A stretch of 64,000 nt of DNA from Limnospira fusiformis SAG 85.79 (GCF_012516315.1 NZ_CP051185.1:6143363-6207362), one strand, 5' to 3'; counted from the stretch's first letter, positions 24,812-34,322 are shown. Notes: generated from the sequence alone by a model not told the origin. Translations and numbers: made by a program.

Positions 24812-25816
24812 CTATAACACGCCCGCCCGTTGTAGCAGTACCATGGTCCCCTGTAAGTCAGCTAGATTGGCTAAGTCAATTCTTGGGGGATTGATTTGCT
24901 CAATAGATAACTGTCGCTCTGGGGCTGGTATTCCTTCGACTAGGGGATATTCTTTTGTTTCTCGAGCGAAGAAGTTTTGGGCGTTATTGGTGAGTAAAAA
25001 CTGGATAAATCGCTGTGCATCTTGGGCGTTTCTGGCTGTGTCGAGAATAGCTACTCCGGCTATGTTAATTAATGATCCTGCGTCGCCACGGGTGTAGTGG
25101 TGAGCGACGGGGAAGTTAGGATCATCTGCTAAGAAGCGATATAGGTAGTAGTTATTGACTAACCCAATATCTACTTCTCCTCGACCTACGGCTTCAACAA
25201 TGGTCGTATTGTTCCGGTAAACTACAACCCCATTATTTCTCATGGCTTGGAGCCATTGCATGGTTTTAGCATCACCTTCTACTAGGCGCATGGCGGTAAC
25301 GAAGGACTGAAAAGAACCGTTGGTGGGAGCCCAGCCAACTCTCCCCCGCCATTTGGGTTGGGTGAGTTCGGAGATGGAGTTGGGTAGTTCGTTGCGGTTG
25401 ACCTGCCTGGTGTTGTAGGCTAGTACCCGCGCTCTACCTGTAATCCCTACCCAGTGGTTGTTAGGGGAACGGAAACGAGAATCTACTCTGCTGATGATTT
25501 GTGCGGGAATGGCGCGAGTTCGACCGGCTTTTTGTAAGGCTCCCAAGGCTCCAGCATCTTGGGCAAAAAATATGTCAGCAGGGCTATTGCGTCCTTCTTC
25601 AATAATAGCGATCGCTAATTCGGCAGTGTCACCATAGCGGACTCTAATATTAAGACCTAGCTCCTGTTCGGCTCGTTTGATTAATGGACCAATCAGAGCC
25701 TCTTGTCGCCCAGAGTAAATAGTTAAAGTCTGATTCTGAGACTGGCTAACTTGGGCTATACCCAGAACTAAGGCTAGGGTGAGCATCCCCGCTAAAAAAT
25801 GTCTACGTTTGAACAT
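24812..25816 (-). CDS. Iron(III) ABC transporter substrate-binding protein (FutA/FbpA-like)
   Basis: Periplasmic ferric-iron binding protein of 334 residues. It has an N-terminal export signal (FLAGMLTLALVLGIAQVSQS), then LTIYSGRQEALIGPLIKRAE and VRYGDTAELAIAIIEEG, typical of the FbpA/FutA family. NNYYLYRF near 222-229 supplies the tyrosines that usually coordinate iron. The membrane and ATPase subunits are not adjacent, which is normal for cyanobacterial fut genes. A perfect dyad about 40 bp upstream of the start is a candidate Fur site. Confidence 0.9.
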   Translation of the reverse strand: MFKRRHFLAGMLTLALVLGIAQVSQSQNQTLTIYSGRQEALIGPLIKRAEQELGLNIRVRYGDTAELAIAIIEEGRNSPADIFFAQDAGALGALQKAGRTRAIPAQIISRVDSRFRSPNNHWVGITGRARVLAYNTRQVNRNELPNSISELTQPKWRGRVGWAPTNGSFQSFVTAMRLVEGDAKTMQWLQAMRNNGVVVYRNNTTIVEAVGRGEVDIGLVNNYYLYRFLADDPNFPVAHHYTRGDAGSLINIAGVAILDTARNAQDAQRFIQFLLTNNAQNFFARETKEYPLVEGIPAPERQLSIEQINPPRIDLANLADLQGTMVLLQRAGVL

Positions 25817-25856
25817 TTGTTACCCTCATATAGTTTTTGTTAGGGACAGTTATTAA

Positions 25857-25876
25857 GAATTAGTTGCATCTAATTC
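25857..25876. promoter_or_regulatory. Dyad upstream of iron-binding protein gene, possible Fur site
   Basis: GAATTAG and its exact complement CTAATTC separated by 6 bp (TTGCAT), ending 60 bp upstream of the start codon at 25816. AT-rich and symmetrical, it resembles degenerate cyanobacterial Fur boxes, but no consensus check was possible. Confidence 0.4.
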
Positions 25877-26099
25877 CAGATATACTATATCACTAGGTGG
25901 GGAGTTAAACAAGAATTTTTGTTAATAAACAAACGGCAATACGGCCATAAACCGGAGGTCAGAGGCTGGTTAATAGGTATTAATAGATTCTTGGTTGGTA
26001 GAAAAAAAGTGCTATTATATCATAACCGATCGCATTAAGTTTATTGATAAGTCATGTCAATATAGCCCAATGGAGGGAATAAATGACTATAATAGTCAA

Positions 26100-27578
26100 C
26101 TAGATGTGCTGTTGGAACAGTTTAAATTGTTGAGATGAAATGTGGTTAGCCTGGTATAAGGTTTGGGAAATTTCATCGAGACTTAATACCGCATGACCAC
26201 GATAGCCATTTTCTGTCAACCTTTCCATGACCTGGCGACCATGATCGATAAATACCACAATATCCTCAACCCTTAGTCCTGCGGCTTGTAATGTGGCGGC
26301 TCCTTTCATGACACTATTGCCAGTAATGAGGATATCATCGACAACGACAACGAGTTCCCCTGACTGAAAATGCCCTTCGATCGCCCTTTTAGCGCCATAG
26401 GTTTTGACTTCCTTTCGTGGAAACACCATAGGTCGTCCTAAACGGAGAGATAAACCAGTGGCTGTAGGTAGAGACCCATAGGGAATACCCGCAATGCGAT
26501 CGAAATTAAGATTTTGGAGAATTTCTGCGTATGCTCCCACAATCTGATGAAAAATCTGGGGCATGGAAATAATCCGGCGCAAGTCAATATAATAGGGGAG
26601 AACCTCTCCTGATGATTGCACATGGTCGCCAAACATAATGCAACCAATATCATAAAGTTGCAGAATCAGGTCGCGGTGGGGTTCATTTTCCAAGAAACAG
26701 ACATCAGGAAGCCACAGGTCACAGCTAGGACTACCTTGCATAACCCGCAGGCGTTCGTCATTGATAGCATCTCGCAAAGACCGCACCGCCTCTGTGACAG
26801 TTCCCCGTTGCAATAAACGTGGTGGTAGAGGTAGCAATAGACCCGCACCGTCAGCACCCAAACCCGCGGCCAGAATTTGGATCAGATCATCTTGTTCGGT
26901 TAGATCGTTTTCCTCAGCACTATTTCCCTGAACCAAAATCAAACGCTCTGGAGCTTGGCGACGAATTCGTGCTAACATATCCGCCATGACCCCGACCTCT
27001 AACCCGACCTGTTCTGGAGTTCCCCAGGTTTGGGTAGCTCGCACCAATTCCAAGTAAAGAGGATGTGCGGGGTTAGGATATTCTTGGAGTAGGTTAGCGG
27101 AGGGGTTAGCAGTCGCACACAGGACAAATACTGCTTTATTAGGATAGACCAGAAAGGGTGTGACCAAATCCTGTCCGGTGTAGGGGGATACGGTGCAAGC
27201 ATCAACCCCCCATTCTGTAAAAATCATGCGCGCAAACAGGCTGGCGCTATTGAGATCAGCGTGTTTAGCATCGAGAATGACGGGTATTGTAGAGGGGATA
27301 TGGTCTAAAATCTGCTGTAAAAGATGCCACCCGGACAAGCCAAGCCCTAAATAGGTATTTAAAGTTAGTTTATAGGCACAAACTAAGTTGGCGGTTTGCT
27401 CTACGATCGCCTTTAACCATCGATACCACTCCTCCACGAGTTTACCATCATCGACCAACCCTAGGCCCTGCTCATTCTCAAAGTTAGGCGGATATACTTC
27501 CGGGTCGGGGTCAAGGTTCACATAGAGCAAACTTTGGTTGCGCTCAATGCTGCTAATTAGTTTATCGAAAAAATTCAT
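26100..27578 (-). CDS. Fused OMP decarboxylase - orotate phosphoribosyltransferase
   Basis: Catalyses the last two steps of UMP synthesis in one 492-residue chain. The N-terminal OMP decarboxylase half has SLLYVNLDPDPEVYPP and the catalytic DAKHADLNSAS. The C-terminal phosphoribosyltransferase half has GIPYGSLPTATGLSLRLGRP and the PRPP-binding loop VVVVDDILITGNS. The order (PyrF-PyrE) is the one found in cyanobacteria. I place the start at MNFFDKL (27578) because GGAGGCAAC directly precedes it; an upstream start would add 14 residues. Divergent from the DUF3611 gene. Confidence 0.92.
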   Translation of the reverse strand: MNFFDKLISSIERNQSLLYVNLDPDPEVYPPNFENEQGLGLVDDGKLVEEWYRWLKAIVEQTANLVCAYKLTLNTYLGLGLSGWHLLQQILDHIPSTIPVILDAKHADLNSASLFARMIFTEWGVDACTVSPYTGQDLVTPFLVYPNKAVFVLCATANPSANLLQEYPNPAHPLYLELVRATQTWGTPEQVGLEVGVMADMLARIRRQAPERLILVQGNSAEENDLTEQDDLIQILAAGLGADGAGLLLPLPPRLLQRGTVTEAVRSLRDAINDERLRVMQGSPSCDLWLPDVCFLENEPHRDLILQLYDIGCIMFGDHVQSSGEVLPYYIDLRRIISMPQIFHQIVGAYAEILQNLNFDRIAGIPYGSLPTATGLSLRLGRPMVFPRKEVKTYGAKRAIEGHFQSGELVVVVDDILITGNSVMKGAATLQAAGLRVEDIVVFIDHGRQVMERLTENGYRGHAVLSLDEISQTLYQANHISSQQFKLFQQHI

Positions 27579-27636
27579 GTTGCCTCCATTTAATCGAACC
27601 GCTAGAATACTGTGATTCACTAGGAATTTATGGGCA

Positions 27637-28272
27637 ATGTCTGAGCAAGTTAATTTCCAATCATCTCCGTCCCATATTAATCAAATTGCCTTGGCTTTTC
27701 AAAAGGGAGGGTTGATCGGCTTATGTTTGCAGGTTTTTTTTGGGGTTGTACCCATTTTTCTGTTGTTGTTTGCGTTATTTCTCAGTCCCGCCAGAAATAG
27801 ACTCGGACAATCATTTGTGGGTTTAGTTCTGGCTTATGGCTGTTTGTTGGCTCTAGGGTTTACCATTTACTGGTGTTTTCACTATACCCGAATTGGTGAT
27901 CAACTGACTGACCCAGACCGTCGTCCGAGTAAGGCTAGTGTAACTCGCTCTCTTTGGATTGGGTTAGGAACTAATATAGCGGGTATGATTTGTGCTATGG
28001 TCGTGGCAATGTGGAAGGTGGGGGCTCTATTATTTAGAATGCTGTCTGTGCCACCGGGAGCCGCCACGATTTATAATCCGAGTGAGGGAGCGACTATTTT
28101 AAGTCGCAGCGGTCCGATTATTGTACCTATGGATATGATTACACTACAGGCTGCTCTTAATGCTATGGCGGCGGAGTTTGTGGGGATTATTGTATCTTTA
28201 TTTCTGCTCTATCAAATTACTCAAAGTTTCTCTAATCGGGAAAAAAGGGTGACTGATTTGGGGGGTGAATGA
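27637..28272 (+). CDS. DUF3611 (TIC21/PIC1-like) membrane protein
   Basis: Four-helix membrane protein of 211 residues. Hydrophobic segments lie at about 25-50 (GLIGLCLQVFFGVVPIFLLL), 58-82, 105-130 and 170-195, with a conserved-looking QLTDPDRRPSKASVTRSLWI loop. The family includes chloroplast TIC21/PIC1, proposed either as an import component or an iron permease. Its closeness to the iron-binding protein gene is suggestive only. It starts 58 bp from the divergent pyrF-pyrE start. Confidence 0.8.
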   Translation: MSEQVNFQSSPSHINQIALAFQKGGLIGLCLQVFFGVVPIFLLLFALFLSPARNRLGQSFVGLVLAYGCLLALGFTIYWCFHYTRIGDQLTDPDRRPSKASVTRSLWIGLGTNIAGMICAMVVAMWKVGALLFRMLSVPPGAATIYNPSEGATILSRSGPIIVPMDMITLQAALNAMAAEFVGIIVSLFLLYQITQSFSNREKRVTDLGGE

Positions 28273-28319
28273 GGAGCGATCGCTTTAAAATTAAGTCAGA
28301 TTAACGCTGGTAGTAAGTG

Positions 28320-29069
28320 TTAAGCTACCACCGCCAAACCATACTTTTCAAAGATGTTTATAGCTGTGCTGACTTGTTCTGGGGTGGGTTCGGGAGTATC
28401 TTTAAGTTTATATTCGTAGCCGATTTCCTCCCATTTATATTCACCCATTTTATGAAAGGGCAAAATCTCGACTTTTTCTACATTGGTGAAGCCGGACACA
28501 AACTTAGCTAATGCTTCCATATTATTGATGTCATTAGTTAAATTTGGTACTAACACAAACCGCACCCATGTCGGTTTATTAATCTCATGTAAATACTTGG
28601 CAAAATTCAGGGTTGGTTCTACGGAAACACAGGTGACTTTCCGATAGGTTTCGCTGTGATAAGATTTGATATCTAAAAGCACTAAATCGGTATAATCTAG
28701 CACTGGTTTAGCTACATTCAGGGGGATATAACCAGAGGTATCTAAGGCTGTATGAATCCCCAATTCCCGACAGCGGCGGAAGATTTCAGCGACGAATTCT
28801 GGCTGCATTAAAGGTTCGCCGCCAGTGACGGTAATACCGCCATTAGAAAACCGCATATAGGAGCGATATTTGACTACTTGTTGGATGATTTCTTCGACGC
28901 TGACTTGTTGACCGCCTGCTACTTCTTGACAGTCGGGGTTATGACAATAAAGACAGCGCAGAGGACAACCTTGGGTAAACACCACAAATCTAATTCCTGG
29001 ACCGTCTACGGTGCCGCAACTTTCATAGGAATGAATTTGACCGAATATTTGACTTTGAGAATCAGACAT
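28320..29069 (-). CDS. pflA: Pyruvate formate-lyase activating enzyme
   Basis: Radical-SAM enzyme that installs the glycyl radical on pyruvate formate-lyase. The iron-sulfur ligands are C35, C39 and C42 in FTQGCPLRCLYCHN (CX3CX2C). GGITVTGGEPLMQPEF follows as the SAM-binding GGE motif. Length (249 residues) is standard. I chose the ATG at 29069; a TTG six codons earlier is possible. It lies 122 bp behind pflB on the same strand, and two hairpins occupy that gap. Confidence 0.93.
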   Translation of the reverse strand: MSDSQSQIFGQIHSYESCGTVDGPGIRFVVFTQGCPLRCLYCHNPDCQEVAGGQQVSVEEIIQQVVKYRSYMRFSNGGITVTGGEPLMQPEFVAEIFRRCRELGIHTALDTSGYIPLNVAKPVLDYTDLVLLDIKSYHSETYRKVTCVSVEPTLNFAKYLHEINKPTWVRFVLVPNLTNDINNMEALAKFVSGFTNVEKVEILPFHKMGEYKWEEIGYEYKLKDTPEPTPEQVSTAINIFEKYGLAVVA

Positions 29070-29091
29070 AATTGCGATGAGAGACAACAGA

Positions 29092-29180
29092 AACCCGGAT
29101 TGATTAAAACCGGGTTATTACAGACTAACTAATGATGGACAGCAACCGAGTTAATCACATTTTACTGCTGATTAACCCGG
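29092..29180 (-). promoter_or_regulatory. Two hairpins between pflB and pflA
   Basis: Read on the minus strand, CCGGGTTAATC (29180-29170) pairs with GATTAACTCGG (29156-29146): an 11-bp stem with one G-U, starting 11 bp after the pflB stop. Further on, AACCCGG (29116-29110) pairs with CCGGGTT (29098-29092) about 22 bp before the pflA start. The first CCGGGTT could also pair with that AACCCGG, so alternative folds are possible. Likely a processing/attenuation site setting the pflB:pflA ratio. Confidence 0.5.
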
Positions 29181-29191
29181 TGTATAAATCC

Positions 29192-31483
29192 CTAGATGCG
29201 ACTATGGAAAGTACGATTAATCACATCTAATTGTTGTTCGCGGGTCAGCTTGATAAAGTTGACGGCGTAACCGGATACACGAATGGTCAGTTGTGGATAT
29301 TTTTCGGGATGTTCCATGGCTTCGACCAAGGTTTCCCGGTTCAGGACGTTGACGTTAATATGATGACCGTCGTCGGCGAAGTAACCATCTAACATTCCCA
29401 CGAGGTTGCTGATGCGATCGCTTTCCTGTTTTCCTAATGCTTGTGGCACAATGGAAAAGGTGTAAGAAATCCCGTCTTGAGAATGCTCATAGGGGAGTTT
29501 CGCGACGGAAGCCAAAGCGGCGATCGCTCCTTGTGTATCCCGTGCGTGCATAGGATTAGCACCCGGTGCAAAAGGTTCGCCAGCTTTCCGACCGTCTGGA
29601 GTATTACCAGTTTTCTTACCATAAACCACATTAGAAGTAATGGTGAGAATTGACTGGGTAGGAACTGAGTTGCGGTAGGTTTTGTGCTGACGGATTTTGT
29701 TCATGAATTGCTTAACCAAATTGGCAGCAATATCATCAACGCGATCGTCATTATTACCGAATTTGGGATAATCCCCTTCGATTTCATAATCCACTACCAA
29801 ACCTTGGTCATTGCGGATAACTTTGACCCGAGAATATTTAATAGCAGAGAAAGCATCAGCCACCACAGACAGACCCGCCATACCACAAGCCATCGTCCGA
29901 TATACATCACGATCATGCAGTGCCAATTCAATCCGCTCGTATGCGTATTTATCGTGCATGAAGTGAATAATGTTCAGGGTGTTGACATACAAACGAGACA
30001 ACCATTCTAAACAGCGATCGAATTTTTCTGCCACATCATCATATTCCAGATAATCGCCCTGAACTGGAAGCCATGAGGGGCCGATTTGCTCGCCTGTGGT
30101 CTCGTCTTTACCGCCATTAATCGCATACAGCAGCGCCTTGGCTAAATTCGCCCGTGCGCCGAAAAACTGCATTTGCTTACCGATTTTCATGGCGCTAACA
30201 CAGCAAGCAATGCCATAATCATCCCCATATTCTGCCCGCATCAAATCGTCATTTTCATACTGGGTAGAACAGGTTTCAATGGAGACTTTCGCACAGTAGC
30301 GCTTAAAGTTCTCTGGGAGACGTTCCGACCATAAAATAGTCAGGTTGGGTTCAGGAGCAGCACCCAATGTGTAGAGTGTGTGTAAGAACCGGAAACTGTT
30401 TTTTGTGACTAAGGGGCGACCATCTTCACCCATACCGCCAATACATTCTGTCACCCAGGTAGGATCACCAGAAAATAGTTGGTTGTATTCAGGAGCCCGC
30501 AGGAACCGCACCATCCGTAATTTCATCACGAAATGGTCGATAATTTCCTGAGCGCCACTTTCCGTGAGAGTGCCATTTTGCAAATCTCGCTCGAAGTAGA
30601 TATCTAAGAAATTAGATACCCGTCCCAAAGACATAGCCGCGCCATTTTGTTCTTTGACTGCTGCTAAATAGCCAAAATAAGTCCACTGTACCGCTTCTTG
30701 GGCGGTGGCGGCGGGTCGTCCAATGTTTAACCCGTATGATGCTGCCATTTCTTTGAGTTCTTGGAGCGATCGGATTTCTTCGCAGATTTCTTCGCGCCGC
30801 GAGATGGTTTCTGAGTCCATTGCGTCTAATTCCAGAGACGCTTGTTGCTCCTTCTTGTCTAAAATTAGGCGATCGACTCCATACAGCGCCACCCGCCGAT
30901 AGTCACCAATAATGCGACCGCGACCATAAGCATCTGGTAATCCCGTCACCAGTCCAGAATGGCGCGCTAGGAGAATTTCTGGCGTGTAAGCATCAAAAAC
31001 GCCATCATTGTGGGTTTTGCGATACTGAGTAAAGATTTTTTCTGTTTCTGGGTCCAGTTCATAGCCGTAGGCTTCTAGGGATTTTTTCACTACCCGAATA
31101 CCACCATAAGGCATAATCGCTCGTTTCAGAGGTTTGTCAGTTTGCAAACCCACGATTTGCTCTAAACTGCGATCTATATAGCCCGCACCATAAGCAGTAA
31201 TCCCAGAAGGAATTTTAGTTTCTGCGTCTAAAATGCCCTGTTTGCGTTCCTCTGCCATCAGTTCCTTTACCTGATCCCAGAGGTTATTGGTGCGTTCTGT
31301 AGCATTAGCTAAAAACCCGCTATCTCCTTCATAAAGACTGTAGTTTTTTTGGATAAAATCACGAACATTTACTTCTTTTGTCCATTTACCCTGTTTAAAT
31401 CCTTTCCATTCGGGAGTTATACTACCACTACTGTTGTCTGTAGGTGATGTCAGTTTAGTGGGTCTTTCTACAGTTGAAACCAT
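29192..31483 (-). CDS. pflB: Pyruvate formate-lyase (formate C-acetyltransferase)
   Basis: Splits pyruvate with CoA into acetyl-CoA and formate, under anoxia. The 763-residue protein has the active-site Cys pair (GIACCVSAMK, around 422-423) and the C-terminal glycyl-radical motif RVSGYAVNF (Gly near 737). GVDRLI and PDAYGRGRIIGDYRR also match the PFL family. Unlike many bacteria, no formate channel gene is adjacent. The enzyme is oxygen-sensitive, so it serves dark fermentation in this phototroph. The ~700-bp region upstream probably holds its control sites. Confidence 0.96.
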   Translation of the reverse strand: MVSTVERPTKLTSPTDNSSGSITPEWKGFKQGKWTKEVNVRDFIQKNYSLYEGDSGFLANATERTNNLWDQVKELMAEERKQGILDAETKIPSGITAYGAGYIDRSLEQIVGLQTDKPLKRAIMPYGGIRVVKKSLEAYGYELDPETEKIFTQYRKTHNDGVFDAYTPEILLARHSGLVTGLPDAYGRGRIIGDYRRVALYGVDRLILDKKEQQASLELDAMDSETISRREEICEEIRSLQELKEMAASYGLNIGRPAATAQEAVQWTYFGYLAAVKEQNGAAMSLGRVSNFLDIYFERDLQNGTLTESGAQEIIDHFVMKLRMVRFLRAPEYNQLFSGDPTWVTECIGGMGEDGRPLVTKNSFRFLHTLYTLGAAPEPNLTILWSERLPENFKRYCAKVSIETCSTQYENDDLMRAEYGDDYGIACCVSAMKIGKQMQFFGARANLAKALLYAINGGKDETTGEQIGPSWLPVQGDYLEYDDVAEKFDRCLEWLSRLYVNTLNIIHFMHDKYAYERIELALHDRDVYRTMACGMAGLSVVADAFSAIKYSRVKVIRNDQGLVVDYEIEGDYPKFGNNDDRVDDIAANLVKQFMNKIRQHKTYRNSVPTQSILTITSNVVYGKKTGNTPDGRKAGEPFAPGANPMHARDTQGAIAALASVAKLPYEHSQDGISYTFSIVPQALGKQESDRISNLVGMLDGYFADDGHHINVNVLNRETLVEAMEHPEKYPQLTIRVSGYAVNFIKLTREQQLDVINRTFHSRI

Positions 31484-32166
31484 ATCTTTAAGTTTCCTCT
31501 TGTTCAGTTCTTTAGGCTTGAGGCAGTCTCACAAATTAGCAACCAGCATATTCCCCGATAAACACCGCCAAATCTGTGGGTAATTTACCTTGACCAACAC
31601 AGTTCACAGATGGGGCGCTATCCACAACTCCAAACTACATACATAATTGGCAGACTATACATGACCGGAAAATGAGAAATCTTGACACAAAATAATTACA
31701 GCCATCTGGGTTGCACGTACTATCTATACAGTTGTTAATCGGGAAATCTAGTGGACAGTCGCAGGTGTTATTTTTCTTTCTAGCAGTAATTTTCAATCAC
31801 CACCTACGACGGATTTTCGGATTTAACTTTCAACGAATACAGAGCTATTTGCTGACTAACCTCTTTTTTTTCTTATACTATTAATAACTCAAAATACAGT
31901 ATTTGTAAATAGTAAAAAGTAGGATTTAGTATCCAGTTTTTGTCCTTATATATGCTTGGATGCCTACATTAGGTAGGATTAAGTAGGACAAAGTAGGATT
32001 AAGTAGGACAAAGTAGAATTTAATAGTCTGGTTTTCTGGCCAAAGCTGGCTCGGATCAGGAGTTGAGCAGCCCCTTTCCTGGCTGAGGAATTCAATAGCA
32101 ATTTAGGTGTATTAATTATAGTGCCCAAAATTAAACTTTTTTTAAGAGTTCAGAGCTAATTTGCCC
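31484..32166. other. Long AT-rich intergenic region between pflB and the HIT gene
   Basis: About 680 bp between divergently transcribed pflB and the HIT gene, with no open frame I can support. It contains AT-rich stretches near 31860-31920 and a tandem repeat at 31975-32014. I found no convincing FNR or NtcA site by eye. Confidence 0.6.
31975..32014. repeat. 20-bp tandem repeat upstream of pflB
   Basis: Two exact copies of AGGATTAAGTAGGACAAAGT in tandem, followed by a degenerate part copy (AGAATTTAAT). Internally the unit is a near 10-bp repeat, so related boxes lie about one helical turn apart, as in multi-site regulator binding. Confidence 0.7.
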
Positions 32167-32195
32167 TTGTCAATTCGGGGGTATCATTGTATAAT
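32167..32195 (+). promoter_or_regulatory. Sigma70-type promoter of the HIT gene
   Basis: TTGTCA at 32167-32172 and TATAAT at 32190-32195 with a 17-bp spacer, 22 bp before the ATG at 32218. This is close to the ideal consensus and the short leader fits. Inferred from sequence only. Confidence 0.7.
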
Positions 32196-32217
32196 ACGAC
32201 AGTTTGGGGACCAAATT

Positions 32218-32565
32218 ATGAGCAATTCAGAAACAATTTTTACGAAAATCATCCGGCGGGAAATTCGAGCGGATATCGTCTATGAAGATGACCTAGTGTT
32301 AGCCTTCCGAGACGTTGCACCCCAAGCACCCGTTCACATTTTGGTAATTCCCAAAAAACCAATTCCTAAATTAGAGGAAGCCAGCCCCGATGACCATGGG
32401 CTGATGGGACATTTACTGCTGAAGGTGAAACAAGTAGCCCAGGAAGCTGGGTTAACTAATGGTTATCGTGTAGTCATTAATAATGGTTCTGATGGTGGAC
32501 AAACTGTAGATCATCTTCACATTCATATTTTGGGAGGTCGGGCCATGCAGTGGCCCCCTGGTTGA
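32218..32565 (+). CDS. HIT (histidine triad) family protein
   Basis: The 115-residue protein is a HINT-like nucleotide hydrolase/phosphoramidase. It shows IFTKIIRREIRADIVYED at the start and the triad DHLHIHILGG near residues 98-107. The ATG at 32218 (MSNSETIF) is chosen because the promoter ends at 32195 and the family starts there; an upstream frame to 32161 would lie inside the promoter. Confidence 0.93.
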   Translation: MSNSETIFTKIIRREIRADIVYEDDLVLAFRDVAPQAPVHILVIPKKPIPKLEEASPDDHGLMGHLLLKVKQVAQEAGLTNGYRVVINNGSDGGQTVDHLHIHILGGRAMQWPPG

Positions 32566-32574
32566 GGTTGATTT

Positions 32575-34200
32575 CTAGGTTTCCGACTTGAGATTTTGGG
32601 CAACTTGATTAAGTCGTTGAATACCGATTTTAGTTTCTCGCAAGCCGTTAGCAGTCTCAGCGGCACTTTGATTAAGACTATTCATAGCCTGGAAGACTTG
32701 GTGAATTGCTTGGGCTTGTTGTTGGGAACTCAGAGAGATTTGTTGGGAATTTAAAACCACTTCATTAACAGCCTCTAGGGTGGCTTCCTGGTTGCTAATA
32801 ATCACATGATTAATGGCATCACTGACATCTGTAGAGGCTTTTAAAACGGGGTTAATGGCTTCGGTAACTTTTTCAAAGGCATTAACAGTCCCCTGGGAAA
32901 GTTCGATAGTTTGTTCTGTAGTCTTGCTACCTTCATTAGTGACTAATACGGTACTATCGATCGCCCTTTGAATATTATTAACTAAAACGGTAATTTTTTC
33001 GGCTGACTGTTTACTCTGGTCTGCCAATTTGCGGATTTCCGTGGCTACCACTGCAAAACCTTTACCATGAGCGCCAGCACGGGCAGCCTCTACAGCCGCA
33101 TTCAATGCTAACATATTAGTCTGGTTAGCCAAATCAGCAGCCATATTAGTAATCATGCCAATTTGTTCAGTTTGCTGGCTGAGTCGAACAATTTGATCAG
33201 CAATAGCCTCTACTTTTTCCTTGAGATTTAACATTTTCTCTAGGGTTTGCTGTACCGCCTCCGTTTCGGACTGAGCAAGTTTTAACACCTGCTGGGCGCT
33301 TTCAGAAGAAAACTGACCGAGAGTGAGGACTTGCTGGGCGCTTTCGATGGAAGATTGAGCGAGACCCAAGACTTTACGGGCGCTTTCATCGGAGGATTCT
33401 GCCTGTTCTGCCATTGACCGGGCTGCTTCCCCTAACTCATCCATTGTAGCAGTAGTTTGATTAATTGCTCCGGCCTGTTGGCTGGCGTTGCGTTCTTGTT
33501 GTTCTGTGGTACTAGCAATCTGATTAGAAGAACTGGCAATTATACTAATACTATCATTAATAGTCCGGCTAATGCGGGAGGAAATTACCAGAGCCAAAAT
33601 AATAGCTAAAGTCGCAGCTATGAACATTCCCAATGCAGCGATCATAGTGAGAGTATTCATGGCATTTTCCAACTCTCTATATTTAGCATTGAGAAGCTGT
33701 TGCTTTTGCTGGTCAAGATTTTCTCCTGTAGCTGCTAACTCACTGACACTGAGGGCTTGGGCTTGTGCCTGGGCTTGGGGTAATTGATTGTTCTCAATCA
33801 GATCAAATACGTTTCTGGAAATGCGATCAATCTCATTACCAGCTCGTCTAATTCTGGTTAATTCATCCCTCAAACTGGGATCATCAATCTGCCTCATCAA
33901 ATTTTCATAATTAGTGGTGAACTGCTCAAAGCCTTCTTGATAGAGAGTTTCGTAGTCTTCTGACTGGGGAAATAAAAGGCTCATTCGCACATTTCGCAAC
34001 ATTTTAGAAATGCCAACAATTATTTGATCAACTCCTTCCATTTGCAGTTGAGTGGTCTCGACTGCGGCGGTGAGTTCGACGACGTTGGTAGCTTTGTAGT
34101 AGATTACTGATACTACTCCAAAAGAGAGTAAAATGGGTATAGCATATCCTATCAATATGCGCCATTGTAGTTTGATGGTTTGTCGTTTAGATTCAATCAT
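32575..34200 (-). CDS. Methyl-accepting chemotaxis protein
   Basis: The 541-residue chemoreceptor has an N-terminal membrane helix (about 14-35), a four-helix-bundle-type sensor (40-175), a second membrane helix (MIAALGMFIAATLAIILALV, about 185-205) and a long cytoplasmic coiled coil. The conserved hairpin tip is seen around NAAVEAARAGAHGKGFAVVA. A HAMP domain is not obvious after the second helix. Cyanobacterial relatives control type IV pilus motility or phototaxis, but the sensor shows no GAF domain, so the ligand is unknown. No che genes are nearby. Confidence 0.9.
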   Translation of the reverse strand: MIESKRQTIKLQWRILIGYAIPILLSFGVVSVIYYKATNVVELTAAVETTQLQMEGVDQIIVGISKMLRNVRMSLLFPQSEDYETLYQEGFEQFTTNYENLMRQIDDPSLRDELTRIRRAGNEIDRISRNVFDLIENNQLPQAQAQAQALSVSELAATGENLDQQKQQLLNAKYRELENAMNTLTMIAALGMFIAATLAIILALVISSRISRTINDSISIIASSSNQIASTTEQQERNASQQAGAINQTTATMDELGEAARSMAEQAESSDESARKVLGLAQSSIESAQQVLTLGQFSSESAQQVLKLAQSETEAVQQTLEKMLNLKEKVEAIADQIVRLSQQTEQIGMITNMAADLANQTNMLALNAAVEAARAGAHGKGFAVVATEIRKLADQSKQSAEKITVLVNNIQRAIDSTVLVTNEGSKTTEQTIELSQGTVNAFEKVTEAINPVLKASTDVSDAINHVIISNQEATLEAVNEVVLNSQQISLSSQQQAQAIHQVFQAMNSLNQSAAETANGLRETKIGIQRLNQVAQNLKSET

Positions 34201-34322
34201 TAATCAGTGGTGTATAAAACATTAACAGGGAAATAAAAGGCTTTCAGGTTGGTTCATCACAAGCCCATAGTTCAAAAGGTTGCTGTTGGGCTCTGGACTT
34301 GGGTAATATATATCATAAACTT

